From: Progne subis subis
Taxonomy: Eukaryota; Chordata; Aves; Passeriformes; Hirundinidae
DNA length: 64,000 bases
Direction of reading: 5' to 3'
NCBI GenBank assembly: GCA_022316685.1
Contig: JAKJHU010000016.1
Coordinates: forward strand, 2,356,001 to 2,420,000
A program made the position numbers and the translations under genes. The notes under the pieces are model-generated. The model was not told the DNA's origin. It was given only the letters and a program-made list of their open reading frames with translations, and did not search any database. Position 1 is the first letter of the stretch, and each line of letters opens with the position of its first letter. Shown here piece by piece: positions 23,370-36,215 of this stretch.

Positions 23370-26264
23370 CTGTAACAGAGAGAGGCAGCAACTAGTTGTT
23401 CCCAGTTCTTCATCTCTATGTTTGTGACTTTACAGACTTGCCCTCAAACTTTCCCAGACTGAGCAGAGTTGTGTCTGTATAATCTCTGTTCATGAAGGAT
23501 GTCTTTCTCTGTTCTTCTGATCACCATTTTCCCACTTTTCCTCTGCTGTATCCTTCCTGCAGAACTCATGGGACACACAGGGATTCACAATAGCATAATG
23601 ATCTTCCTGGTTTGTTTTTGATTCTTTTCTCAATATTTTCTAACAATCTATCTGGGATTTTTTATTGCCTCTGACTAATAAGCTTAAATCTTCATACCCA
23701 CAATGAGTGAGGATCTCTTTGTCGAGCAGTAATAGCTAAATTAAAGCCCCTCACTGTTTACGCATAGTTGATGATTGTTTTCCCCTATGTGCATTACTTG
23801 GTGCACATTTCCTATTGAAATATTGAATTTCCTATATTATTCTTTCATTCAGTACTATGAGATCCTTTTGTAACTCCTTGTAGTCATTTACTACCATCAA
23901 TGGTTTTGAATCATCCGCAACTTCACCCCACCTCTTTCCAGATCGTTTATAATTCCAATAGAAGAGGCTCCAGCCTCTTCTCCAGCCTCTAGAATAGGCT
24001 CCCTGCAAGACTGTAGTGACATTCTCTCCTTATCAGGATTCTTGATACTTCTTTCTACAACTTACTCCTTGTACAGAAAAGTTCCTGTACAAGATCCTGT
24101 TTGTCCTCCTCTAGAGCAGCCATCAACATAGAGTAATTACTCGGATTTTTTTCCTATGGCATTTTGATTCTTGACAGATCTATTCATATTTGAGAATTTC
24201 TCAGCCCTCAAAAGTTGTTTCAAACAATTTCTTCTGTTTATGACAAACATCCTTGTTACTGCTTTTTTACTTTTATCATACTGTTTTCTTTCTTTTTTTT
24301 TTTTTTTTTAATATATCTTTATTAGTGTTTACATTCACAGTGTTAGAATTTATGCTTTAATTTTTTCCCCTTTTCTGGACCCTTGGCCAGAAGAATGATT
24401 CTTGCAACTTGAAAAAGACATTCTATTCCTAACTATCCTTCCTATTATGTTCTTCTTCCCTGATTCTTTTTCAGACATTCAGGACAACTTATGTCTTGGT
24501 ACACATAAGTTTGTTTCTAACTTAAAAACTATAATTATATAAAGAATAATTCTGAAAGGCAAGGAATCTGTAGAGTAAGAGCAAAGAGATTGACTTATAA
24601 AATTATAAAATTGCAGCTGTAAGTAATGCAAGAAAGAATGTAGATGGTACTTTAATATACACATTCCTTTTAGAGGCTACCAACCTCTAGACAAATGGAA
24701 AAGAGCAAATGAAGATATAAAAATGCCTTGCATTTACCTTGTGAAAACACAGGCAGTTCACATTTGCCAAATTAGGATTGGTAATAAGGTCAGGTACCCT
24801 TGGATTTCTGTAGGAAAACTTCTGTTTGATTTTTCCCAAATATTTACTATACTTTATGTATTATCAAGGGGAAGTAACTTGTTGGGCTAGAAAGAATGAA
24901 ATCCTGTGCTTTATAGAAATAACTTAAAATCCTAGATTTATTGTTTTCTTAATTTACAGTAGCGGAAAGCATTGGACACAATGGTCGTTTAGATTTCAAG
25001 TATAAGGCTTTGTTTTTGTCATGTTCCTTTTTTTAAAGAGATATTTATCAAGTTGTACTGTAGATTTCAATCATCTCTGCCAGTGGAGGAGAGTGGAAAT
25101 TGAGAAAATATGAACAGAAAACGTGTAGGAAAAATACAGCAAATACCTTCACACAGACACTGTGTCCAAGTTACATGACTCTTCAGTTTGCCCCAACAGC
25201 TGACTTACTGTAATGTATTTTCTGTGTTTGTTCCTAACCACATTTGTGAACCTTTTGTTCTTTTCATGTGACTAAAGTTTCACATATGATAGAATAGTGT
25301 TGTTATTAATCAGCAAGAGATTAGTATTCACATAGAACCATATTCCCCAAATAACAAACTGATATAAGAAAGACTATTCAATAGTGTAGCATTAAATGTG
25401 CATTAAAATATGGCCTCATGTTAGTGGGTACTGTGGAACCTGGCCAGTGTTCTCCATTTGTATTTAGCTCAGAGGTTACCCATCTTTTTTTGAAAAAGCA
25501 GAATGCTTTAGAGGAAAGAACTATGTACCTAAAATCTTGTTTCCTTGATGACTTTCCTCAATGGCAATTTCTCAGCTGTTCTGATGGGAGATATTACTGC
25601 TGCCTGCAAACCCTGACTTGTGAAAGTCTTTAATCTCTGTAGGTAGTGATCAGCAATAATTCTGTCACTTGTTTCCTTGGCAGTTTTGGAGGATGTTGGC
25701 CCTCCCACTGCCAAAAGACTCAAGACTAATGATATTGTATTTATCTTCACCTTCTCTGGACAGTTTGAGACTGAGTTTTCCTTTCAGTCCTCATATTGCT
25801 GCTGTCATCTAAATGAACCTCTAAAGACCCTATTTAGTTGGCGAAAACTTTCTGTTTGGGTTTTATTGCTTAGTGTCTCCTGAATCCAGTTTCCCTGAGC
25901 AATAACGTAATAAAAAATGTGGTTCTTTTTCTGACTTTCTTAACACAGGTGTAAGGACTGTATTACCTCAAAAAATTTGGATATCTGCAGTAACTGTGGG
26001 TATATCTGTTTTTCTTGGCTTCTTCATTGATCAAGAGAAAAGGAGAACATATCTGACCAGTCTTTGACATCTGCTTTATGATGGGATGGATCACAACTTG
26101 AAAGAGGATGTCTTTCTGTCGCTAACAAAGGGGCCAAGGCAAGTAACTCCTATGCAGAGTCTCCTCCGCAGATGTCTATATGGTCAAATACATCCCCCAC
26201 AGTGTGGGTGCCACTTTTTCAGAGTTGAAAATTTTCAATTATTGTAAAATTTCAGAGTTGTAAC
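23370..26264. other. Non-coding stretch, no gene supported
   Basis: AT-rich sequence with an interrupted T run near 24,292-24,309. No recognisable transposon or exon. Confidence 0.5.
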
Positions 26265-26549
26265 AGCTTCAAGCCAACTGATTCCTGGGCAGTATCAAAA
26301 GCAGTGTGGCCAGGAGGACAAAGGAGGTGATTCTCCTCCTCTGCTCTTGTGAGACCCCACCTGAACTGCTGAGCACAGTTCCAGTGCCCCCAACATAAGG
26401 ACACAGAACTGTTGGTGCAAGCCCAGAGCAGAGCCACAAAGTTGATCAGAGCCCTGGAACACCGCCCTTACAAAGACAGGCTGAGCAAGCTGGGGCTGTT
26501 CAGCTTGGAGAAGAGAAAGTTGCATGAAGGCCTCCCTGTAACCCTCTAG
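26265..26549 (+). mobile_element. CR1 LINE 3' region, left part (split by LTR)
   Basis: Matches the familiar CR1 ORF2 C-terminal region: GATTCTCCTCCTCTGCTC, then GAGACCCCACCTG, then ACAGGCTGAGCAAGCTGGGG and TTCAGCTTGGAGAAGAGAA. The element is 5' truncated, as most CR1 copies are. It stops abruptly at the CTCTAG duplication where the solo LTR inserted, and resumes at 27,197. It encodes no intact reverse transcriptase. Confidence 0.9.
26544..26549. repeat. Left target-site duplication (CTCTAG)
   Basis: Six bases directly before the LTR's first TG, repeated exactly at 27,197-27,202. Confidence 0.92.
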
Positions 26550-27196
26550 TGTTGGAGTCCAGGGCATTCCTTTGGTTGCCCTGGAGGGTCAGGGACCTGG
26601 GCAGGGGGCTCTGAGACCCCAGCCCAGAGCTCAGAGAGACACTGGCTTTGATCTCAGTCCATGGGAAAAACTTCCTAAACTGAGAGAGGGTTTGCAGGCC
26701 ACGGGAGTGTGAAAAATAGTAGTTTAGTTTATCATAGAGTGAAAAAATAGTAATTTTAGGTTCATAGCATTGGAGTGAATGGGGACAAGATGGAGAATCT
26801 GGGGCGTTGTCTCCTTCTTCTTCCTTCTCCTTCCCTCACTCCATTTCTGCTAGTGACGTTGACACAAAGTAGTTTGTGAGGATTGGGTCAGTGTATAGAT
26901 GACCTTTTTAGTAATAAGTGATAGACATTGGTAAGAAATAGTAAATAACGAACACGTAGTAATTAGTACAAAAGATTAAGGACAGCCCAGCTCGGGGGGA
27001 GACGTGAGAAGTCCATGCAGCTGCAAATGTCATGTTGGACTGTGAGAAATTTGTAAGATAAGAAAAAATAAACGAAAAATGCAACCTTGAAAAAACTAAA
27101 CCTGAAGACTCCGTCTCTTCCTTTGGCTTGGCTCGGAGCTGTGCAGGGGGGAAAAAGACCCTGAAACCACCTGAATGTTGGGGAAGCTCCCCGACA
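26550..27196 (+). mobile_element. Solo retroviral LTR, 647 bp, ERVK/ERV2-like, inside CR1
   Basis: Begins TGTTGGAG, ends CCCCGACA and is flanked by identical 6-bp CTCTAG duplications. The CR1 reading resumes exactly after the second copy. A 6-bp duplication is typical of alpha- and betaretrovirus-like (class II) integrases. An AATAAA at 27,067-27,072, about 125 bp before the end, with GT-containing sequence after it, fits the R/U5 boundary and gives plus-strand orientation. No internal retroviral genes remain. The intact ends and perfect duplication suggest it is younger than its CR1 host. Confidence 0.92.
27067..27072 (+). promoter_or_regulatory. LTR polyadenylation hexamer AATAAA
   Basis: AATAAA within the 3' third of the 647-bp LTR, at the expected distance from the end for the R region. 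It could still end transcripts that read into the element. Confidence 0.55.
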
Positions 27197-27202
27197 CTCT
27201 AG
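27197..27202. repeat. Right target-site duplication (CTCTAG)
   Basis: Exact copy of 26,544-26,549. Confidence 0.92.
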
Positions 27203-27535
27203 TATCAGAAGGAGCCTACTGGGAAACCAAAGAGGGACTCTTCATCAGGAACTGGAGCAATAGGACAAGGAGAAATGGGTACAAATTGAAAGAGGGCAAA
27301 TTTAGGTTCAATATTAGGAAGGAATTTCTCATTGTGAGGGTGGTTAGGCAGTGGAACATGTTGCCCTGGGAGGCTGTGGGTGCCCCAACCCTGGCAGTGT
27401 TCAAATCCAGGTTGGATAAGGCCTGGAGCAACGTGGTCTAGTGTGAGGTGTCCATATACAAGGAAGTGGGGGACTTGATGATCCTTAAAGTCCATTCCAA
27501 TCCCTTAGCATTCTATGTTTATATGATTCTATGAT
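27197..27535 (+). mobile_element. CR1 LINE 3' end, right part
   Basis: Continues the CR1 begun at 26,265: ATTAGGAAGGAATTTCTCAT, then GAGGGTGGTTAGGCAGTGGAACA, GGAGGCTGTGGGTGCCCCAACCCTGG, and the 3' UTR ending in ATGATTCTATGAT. Octamer-type ends of this form are diagnostic of CR1, which lacks a poly(A) tail. The residual 88-codon frame here is a fragment of the old ORF2 C-terminus. Confidence 0.93.
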
Positions 27536-30024
27536 AAACAAAAGCAATTGAAGGAGGATGCACAGTATTTGAAAATCTGTTCTCTTAACTCCAACTCAGT
27601 GATTTGAATGCAGACTGAGAGTGCTCACTAGTCTAACAGCTGTTCAGTGACCTATGTGACATGTTTTGAGTCTTCAGATTTAGTTTTGCAAAGTCCTAAA
27701 AATAACCTTCTCTTTGCCATCCACTTGCTACATTGCCAGTGCCTGCATGCTTGGGGTGTTTGCTCAGGCATTTTAAACATGCTTTTTTGTTCCTCCTTGA
27801 AAATAAGCTCTTTAGGTAATTATTATGTCAAATGCAAGAATAAGAGGAAGAATACAGATTTATCTGGTCATGACAGCAAACTCTATTGTCTGGAGCTATT
27901 ACAAACCAGTAAAGTACCAGCCAGAATAGCGGGAGACAGCAATTTCCTAAATACAGAATTGCACTTCAGCTCTCCACTGTCCTGAAAGCATTTTTCAATG
28001 CCAACTAAGACCTTTGTCCTAATTTTGCAAATAATTAATGGTTTAACCCCATGTTGCATCAAATTTGTATCTATGAATCCTGCTGACAGCTCAGCTCTTT
28101 GGAGACTACACTGACCAGAAAGCTACGAGTGAGGCTGGGGACACAGTGTTCTCTGTTCAGGGCATCTGGCTAAAGAACATCTCAGAGGAAAATGGAATTA
28201 GGAAATGCTTCAAAAAGCCATGGGAAAGCCTTTCAGCCTCAGAAACTAAAATATACAATTTATCTTTGTTATATTCTTGTTACACAAGAACACTTTCATT
28301 TTCTGCATGTCAAATTCTGATCTGAGAACGCCATACCCCAACAGAGTTTTGGCCTTAAATGCTTTGGAGATTCTCTGAATACTTCTTTGCACTTTGCTAC
28401 TGCAAGTGCCTTCATATAACACCAGGACTTCTGTGAGTGGTATAAAACTCTGAAACATATAGAAGAGAGAGTGTTATCCTTCTCAGGACTACAGCCAGCG
28501 AGAGGTCAGGTGGTACAATTGTACCAGGACCTGTAGGTTGAAGCAGACATGAGTGAAGTTAGTCAGATAGTTTTTTGGGGTTTTTTCCCCTCATGGCAAG
28601 GCACATGCCAGCCCCTTGTGCTCCAGGTTATTTGGGGAAGATAGTCATCTTGTTGCCTCTTGAAGTGGTTTACATTTTCCTCTGTTCAATTTCCAGGGGA
28701 TGTTACTCTCTTCCTGGCAGGACTTGATGCCAGTAAAAGGATTAAAAATGCAGCTTTCGTTGAAACATTCATGCAAAATCTGTATCTGCCTAGTTGAATG
28801 CCTAAATTAGACTTAGACTTTCTGAGGATTATATAACTATACATTTTACATATACAACACTGTTTCAATACTTCCTGAAAAGGCTGGCACTCCAGAGCCC
28901 ACCACACAGAAAAAATAATATATATTAATATCTATTTGTGTAAGTGAGACACAAAACTGCAGAGTGTTATTCAATCAAGTGATATTAGACAAGTCAGAAA
29001 ACACTTGCAGTACCATTTTAGAATGCTTTGATTGTAAGTGTTCATAACGCAATGGCATTGCCACTAAATCCCTGGTACATATTCATACCACTCTCATACA
29101 GACAACCTGGGGACCCCAGGGGGTTCAAGGGCTGTTTTCTGTAGGCAGTGAGACTTCACAGGTACTCTCATTGGTTTTTGTTGTCTTGAGTCTGCAACTG
29201 ATTATTAAAGGAAAGAAAAAGGTCTCTTAAACCCCCCATTATCGGTGTTCTGCCATTCACCACATGTCCCCAGCCCTTTCATTAGTGCAGAGACACATAA
29301 GCAGTGAACGTGAAGCTTCTAACAGCTGCAGGGGTAGATTTCAGAGAGCAAAAGTAGGAAGGAGGACTCCAGAAATCTATGCAATAAAAATGTTTCCAAC
29401 CATAACCTTAAAATAATAACTATGCTGTTCATCAGGCATTACAGCCAATAGCTCATGCTCTGTCCCATTGCATCATACACTTGCATCCCACTGGTAATGA
29501 CTTGTTCTTTGAATTGCAATTAACCTATTTAAGACCAATTAAGAAACAGATCTTGAATAGGCCTGCAGTATTACAGCTCAGTACTCACAGAAGATGACAA
29601 TGATGTTTTAATTAAATATGGGAGCAAAAGGTCTCAAACTGAAGCTTACAGCTAACTAAGCAGCAGTCATTTGGTTACTGAACAGGCAAGGAACTTTATG
29701 GTCTCCTTCCACATGGTTCAGCCTCCATAGCTCTCAAGTTTGCTTAAGGCTAAATAGCTTTCCTAATCTATTATTGCAAAGAAGAAGTCCCTCCCGCCCC
29801 CATTTTCCAGATCACAGTTTGGTATGTTTTAACAGACTATGATAATCCCTTGCTTTTTGCAGGGCAAGAGTATTGCTGATAAAGTGATTTCATTTAGGCA
29901 AATTAACTCTGTTAGTTACATGAAAGATTGAACACTGTTATCTTACGCTGGTATGTGCGAAGTCTCATAAGTGCAAAATACACATTAAGGGCCAATTTTG
30001 CATGAAAAACTCCTGATAGTATAA
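27536..30024. other. Non-coding stretch, no gene supported
   Basis: AT-rich unique sequence with a G4/T6/C4 block near 28,573-28,589. No exon or transposon recognised. Confidence 0.5.
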
Positions 30025-30215
30025 GAGCTGGTTAATATTTCTGAATTATTAAGTCTGACAGCATAATCATGCTTTTTTGTTGTTTAGGCTGTTGATACCA
30101 GATGTTTAATGCACAATAAAATGTAATAGTATAATAGGAGGCATTTTAAGGAAGTGCAATTTTGGAAAACAAAGAAACTACTAGGGGTAATTTAAAGCAT
30201 AAAAACAGATGTTGG
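30025..30215 (+). repeat. Diverged duplicate segment, copy A
   Basis: Shares an ordered series of matches with copy B at 30,790-31,010: TAAGTCT..ACA.CATAA.CATGCTT, then ACCAGATGTTT with GCACA/GCGCA following, then TAATTTA...ATAAAACAGATGTT. Spacing is similar (offset about 766-789 bp). Identity by eye is roughly 65-70 percent in the best 100 bp. It could be an old local duplication or two copies of an ancient interspersed element. It is not coding. Confidence 0.55.
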
Positions 30216-30716
30216 AATTTGGAGCTGGTTTAGTTTTACATAAAGTAGAAGCCTTCCTTTAGAAAATTGTAGATATTCCCAAGTATTTGTTTTTCCCTCC
30301 TGGCATTGCTTAGGCCGGGAAGTCAGGTCCAAGTGTTGAGGTGTTGGTTCTCACTCTTACAGCGTTCAACACTGTCCCTTGGCTGTGGTCACCCAGAACG
30401 TGGTGGAAGGGTTGCTCCCACTGTGACAGGGCTGATTGCTCTGCACCTGCTGGTTGTTTAGCACATGAAGACTACAGGATTGGATTAAAATCTTGACTTT
30501 AGTGTTCTTCCCACTGTAGCATTGGATCCTAAGAAAGCCTTGCAGGTGTTTTCAGGGACACCAAATTAAAATTTAGATGTGTTACCAAGCCGGTTATAAA
30601 AGTTGCCTGAATTTAGACCACATGATGCTTTTGTTAACTATTATAAATTGAGTTTATTAAAAATACTGTGCAATAGGATAGAACACTTATATAATCTAAA
30701 ATATGTACATCATTAT

Positions 30717-30735
30717 AGATATATATATATATATA
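30717..30735. repeat. (TA)n microsatellite
   Basis: Alternating AT for about 19 bp, between the two copies of the diverged duplicate. Confidence 0.85.
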
Positions 30736-30789
30736 GTCAATGAGTCGCACAAAAAATACTAACTTAATATGGAAACAACAGACAGTAAT

Positions 30790-31010
30790 GAGTGCTGATC
30801 AGTATTTTGAGATTGTTGAGTCTAATAACATAACCATGCTTCCCTTCTCCTTGCTGCTGCTTTTGGCACCAGATGTTTTAAGCGCAGTAAAAATAGAACC
30901 TTAATATTCTCTGTAATAAATTGGTGAAAGGACAGAAATACATACAGGCACGTTGTCTTTCTATTAAGATGTCACATAATTTATGAGATAAAACAGATGT
31001 TCCTTTAAAC
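30790..31010 (+). repeat. Diverged duplicate segment, copy B
   Basis: Partner of copy A at 30,025-30,215, with the same order of matching blocks and small indels. The sequence between the copies is unique. Confidence 0.55.
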
Positions 31011-32870
31011 AATTTTCACTTAGTGTGCCTGGAATTCCCCTTCAGAAATGAGAAGTTGTGGGAATTTTCCATGACATAAAGGAATGAATTTCATACTTAA
31101 AAATAATTGTTATCATACACAGCCAGAAACTTTGTCCCAGTAAGAGACATTCCAGTTTGATAATATATCTCCCTGCACAGTTCAAGATGTCCAGATCAAC
31201 TGAGGGAAAGGGTTTACTTAAAGGAGATCAGGTCTGTTCTTATCTCTTGCTATTTAACATCTTGTTTTGTTTCCTTTCGTTTTGTTTTGTTTGTTTGTTT
31301 TGTTTTTGAAAGTCACTGCTTCTTTTTGCCTCCAGTAAGCTCTGTCAGATCCGCTTTGACAACCATCTGAACACAACTGGTATTGCAACTGTCTTCAGTG
31401 GCTCTGATTTTCAGAGGACAGCTGCTGAGAGCTTTCTAATGACTGGGGTTTTTTTAGGGCTTCACCACACTACCACCCAAAAGAAAGCAACCAGACAGGC
31501 CTCTGTTCAAATGGGGTTTGGGTCATTCTCTTAATGGAACAATGCATTACATCTTCAAAGACCTTGTAAGTATTTTTTAGCAGAATATCTTTAACAAGTC
31601 AAGAAATTATTTTCAACCCATGCAAAAATGTGGAGAAAATGAAAGAAGGTAGTGAGAAGCTACACAAATAGAAGCTAGGCTCAAGTCAGAACTCAGGGCT
31701 CAGACATTCCATGAGATTCTTGCAGCTTTTTTATTTATTTCATAAGAGCTGAAGGGCAATATTCATCTGTGAATACATGCTTGGTCCATGACAAAGGAAA
31801 GGTTAATCACCTCACCTCAGTCCACAGTGAAAGAAGAGGCTTAGATTGTGCACAACAATTTTCCTCTTGTCAACCGTCTTCAAATCCCATGTTTAGGTCT
31901 CTCAATCACAATTTATAAAATACATAAGTAGCTAATCATTATTTGCTATAATTTGCTAAATTAGGATAAATCTTCCATTAACCTGTCTTTTCATCACTTG
32001 TCTCCTCAAGCTTCAAATGACATGACAAAAGGCTGCTGCCATGTGGTCTAGATCATAGTAGGAAGATACCAGGTGTTACTTGGTCAGCACTGTTCCACAG
32101 CAAAGCAAAGATTCAGGGATAGTGGATCTAAGATTGCTGCACCATCTCATTTCAAATTAAAACAAGGTTCCCTAATTTTTCATTGCACAATCTGGTAATA
32201 TGTTTTGTAAACAGATGTGTAGTAGACAGCTGTTTTGTTTAACAACCAACTGAGAAAACCAGACTCTGGCATGTAGTAAATAAACAGATGAAATGTTAGC
32301 TTTTGAATTGCTTCTTTCAGGAGTACCAGCCTGAAAGTATTGCGAGAGACATGTGTCTTTTCCTTTGCTCTTTTGGACAATGGGTGAACATTTCTGTTGC
32401 CAGCACAGGTAAATAAAGAGCAGGGGCCATCCACTCTCCAGTTTTGGTGCAAACCTGCACTAATTTGTAAACATGGATTTGTAAACATTAATTGCAGGGG
32501 GAAGTACTAAGAATAGTATCCTCATTTGAAACGATAACACCCACCTCTCCAAATCCTACTGACTCACCACAGGATTGCAACAGTTTTTCCTGCTTCCAGT
32601 CACTTAGCAGAGTCTGGTCAAGTTTTATGAGAATTTCAGTTTGTACATTTGGGAAATTCTCTTTTTGATTTTCTCTAGGAGGAAAAAAATTAATGAAAGA
32701 TTCATTTCATATGGTTTTGCGGATTTAACATTTGCTTCCCTCATTTTTAGTAATCCTGGATAGGTAGAATGTTGGAAACATCCTTTCACTATGCCTCCAT
32801 ATGGCCAAAATTAAAAATGAACAGCTGTCAAAAGTAACTTACTATTTAATGGGAATCCGAAAACCAGGAC

Positions 32871-32889
32871 AAAAAAAAAAAAAAAAAAA
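32871..32889. repeat. Poly(A) tract, A19
   Basis: Nineteen consecutive A with no polyadenylation signal or retrogene body upstream. Confidence 0.85.
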
Positions 32890-35800
32890 GTCTTTGTTCT
32901 TTTGTTAAAATACATACTTATTTCTTCTGGCAGACTGGAGAACTGAGTATTGTTTGCATTAAATTGCATGACTCCCAAAGTGTCAATGAATTACATGAGA
33001 TTACCAAAACAGTGGAAAGAAATATTTTTTGAAATTTGTACACGTTCATATGTATATATTTATTTGCATAACATAGTAACTATTTAGTATGATAAAGATT
33101 CCCAGTTCAAAGTTCAGGATTGCTGGAAATAACTCACACAGGGTTACTGTAATAAGGAAAATTCTTGAAAACCACACAATTTTTTCAAGTACTTTTCTCT
33201 CTTTTTTAAAGAAAAAAATAATTAAAAGAAAAAGCCATGCCAACAATCTTATATCTAACAATAAGCTCCATGCAAATCAATGGTTTATGATAGAAACTCC
33301 CCTCAGGAGCAAACACTAAAATACTTATCCTGAAACTGAGTCCATGATGATTCCTTTCCTTGGAGAAGCATGTCAGTCTAACATAAGTGCTCTCTGCAGC
33401 TTCCCTAACCCCAGCTGTACTTTTCAAGGATACAGATGACTCTGATGATAAGCCAGGCTGGCTCTACAGAGCACTTTGTTCATTCCCCAAAAGATCTGCT
33501 GCTCGAGGACTTGGTGTCAAGATAACTTACCTTGCTTTGCTTGCTATGCCCTGGGAGACTGAAAGAACTCCTGCTCCCAAGAGCTTTCATAAGAGATGTG
33601 TTTTTTAAAAGTCTGTTTAAAGTCAGGTGGTTTTGTCTGTTTCCCTACAAGAGGACTGTTCCTGACAGTATTTATTTATTTCCAGAAGGTGTAGGTCAAT
33701 GTGCCTACTGTATTGATCATACAGGCATATCCTGATCTCGGTTGGGCTGGAGTAAAGCAGATGAAACCATTCCAGATTTAAACTAGCACAGTGATGCTTA
33801 GAATACAGCATATAGTTTTGTTCTGTGTGAGCTAGCCTTCTCACATTTGCTTGGAGAGCTGCATCTGGGGGAATGTGAGGATTCTTCAGTGTTATTGTTA
33901 CGATTTGTGCATTGCACACGGATTCTCTTTCACTGTTGTTGTGTTGTTCATATAGACACAGTCACAAACCACCATGGAGGAAACCCTTCACAAAAATCAG
34001 GAGACACATTAAACTTCCACAGCTCTCTTTGATTGTAAAGGGTTTAAAAATCAGCATGACTGAAGATCAGGCATGTTAACAAGACTGTAGGCAGTGTCAC
34101 TTTAGAAACTGATAGCTAAAACATCAATCAGTTATTAAAAATTCACTTTCCTCCGACAGAACTAAAATTTAATGACTAATCTCCCTCCCTCAGAAAACAT
34201 GCAAACAAACAAACAAGCATATTTGTACATTAAATATGAAGCTGAGGTGAGAGGATTAATGATTTTTGTCAAACTTACTGTCAGGAGGAAGAAGGCACTT
34301 TATCAGAATGACAGTTCAACCAGGTACAAAGAAAGGTTGTCTTGTTCAAGAACAGATTTTGAACACATTGTTCCAGAACAAATGATTATATGAGACAACA
34401 AAACAAGGAATTAAATAAGACATGTAGGAGCAAGGGGAACAAGTAAACAAGTGAAATGGAAATTCAAACAGACTGAGTGACAATTTGGGGGAGAAAAGTA
34501 CTGCTGGCAATCAACCAGGGTGGGATTCAGTTCCATACTTAAAACACCTTAAATTAAACTTCTTTTGTCGGCATTTACATCTGCTTTTCAGTGTCCACTT
34601 GGTGCTTACTGAAGAGCTATGCTGAGCGGAGCCCAGAAATAATGATGCTAATGTGTCACCGAGACACACAAAGCAGTCACATGTAGACAAGAGATTTTCA
34701 CAGGGCAGAGGTCCTTCTCCAATCCAGCTCAAAACTGAAACAGGCGGAGAGAGAGAGCCTCTTTGTTTTATTTCTTACTTTTTATACATTTGTGGGTCTA
34801 GCAGAAGATAGGCTTCTGGTGTTTTTCACCTTTCAGCCAAGTGGCTAAACCAACTGTCAGTTACAATTGTTTTCAGGTTAGAAATATGCAAACAAAGGAC
34901 AGAGAATGAAAAACAAAGGATTTGTTTATGTTACATCTGTGGGAAAAGGTAGAAAACTGCTCTAATATTCTATAGTAACTACAAGATCTGACTCCATTTA
35001 TGAAAATTCAAAAAGGCTTTAAAAAACTCAGAAAAACCAGGGTAAAACTAATGCCTGTCCATTCAAGGATAGTCCTCACCATTTACCATAGAGAGTGAGG
35101 GAGTTTAACTCTCTACCTTACCAGTAGACACCTACTTTGTCCTTTAAAACACACTTACTTAAGTGTCCTGATTTCAAACATAATAGGCTGTATTGAAATG
35201 GCAGGTGGTGATGTGGCAGGAGCCACAGTGAGGTCTGACACTGGAAGCCAGGCAAACATTACATTAACTGGAAGAAAGGAGTGGATGGAGAAGGAAGCTT
35301 TAACCTTGCAAATGGCTGAAAGCATGTAGGAACTATGTACTCCTTCTCTTCCTCCCCACCCTAGCCTGAAAAAATTAAGAGAAAAATCAGATGAGGTAGC
35401 CTATGCTAAAGACACTGAAAGGAATATCATAATGTCCATTTAGTGTGGTTCCAATTTACGTATACAGATAAATTCCAGTTCATATATATAGACAAGTCAA
35501 CCCCTAGAAGTATTTGTGTTGTTAGGTATTATAAAAAAAACAAACCCAAATCTAATATAATTAATATAGAATAACTAAAAAGAATGTGACTTTTAATCTT
35601 AGTGCTATGCCTGCTTCTTATATCTCATCTGCAGCAGTGCCTGTGAGAGTAAGGGAATGATACACATTCAGAGGCTGATGGTAAACAGAGAGGATAGTCC
35701 TCAAGGTTCTTCATTAGTGAAGAATACATCACATTTCCAAATAGCACTTTTACTGAACATGCTAGGCCATCTGCTCATGAGGCCTTTGGTTTCATTTCAG

Positions 35801-36156
35801 GCACAACTGGCTTCAGCCCATCTCTAGCAGTGAATAAAAAGAAAGTTTCTAAAAAATGAATTACTGTCCCAAAACACAAATCACTTTTTGCAAATGTTGT
35901 GATAAAGTTTCCAAGCAATGCAAAGCGGGCTACCATATGTGCAAACCTCTGTGGACTGGTGAGGAGGGAGACATTCCCACTGTAGCTCTCTGTGGCCATG
36001 TAAATTTTCATTTTAATATACCACTATTAAAATCTATATTTGTTCTTCCTTTTTTGTTAGTGTAGTGGTTTCACATTCACTAAATTTTGGTCTTAGTACT
36101 AAACTGTACTAACCCATGACAATTAGCCACTACTGGAAAAATGCTTTTGTCCATTT

Positions 36157-36215
36157 TAAATATCCTTAACAACTGCTTAATATCCTTAACAACTTAAATA
36201 TGCTTAACAACTGCT
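36157..36215. repeat. Short tandem triplication (about 17-21 bp)
   Basis: Three imperfect copies of TAAATATCCTTAACAACTGCT. The middle copy has lost four bases and the last has G for C in CCTT. Confidence 0.8.

Noticed and set aside
22894..23427. 177-codon plus-strand frame
   Set aside because: Ends in poly-Phe from the T49 tract; the rest has no motif and no splice context.
27175..27441. 88-codon frame near the CR1/LTR junction as a gene
   Set aside because: It starts inside the LTR end and continues into the CR1 ORF2 remnant, so it is a chimera of two repeats.
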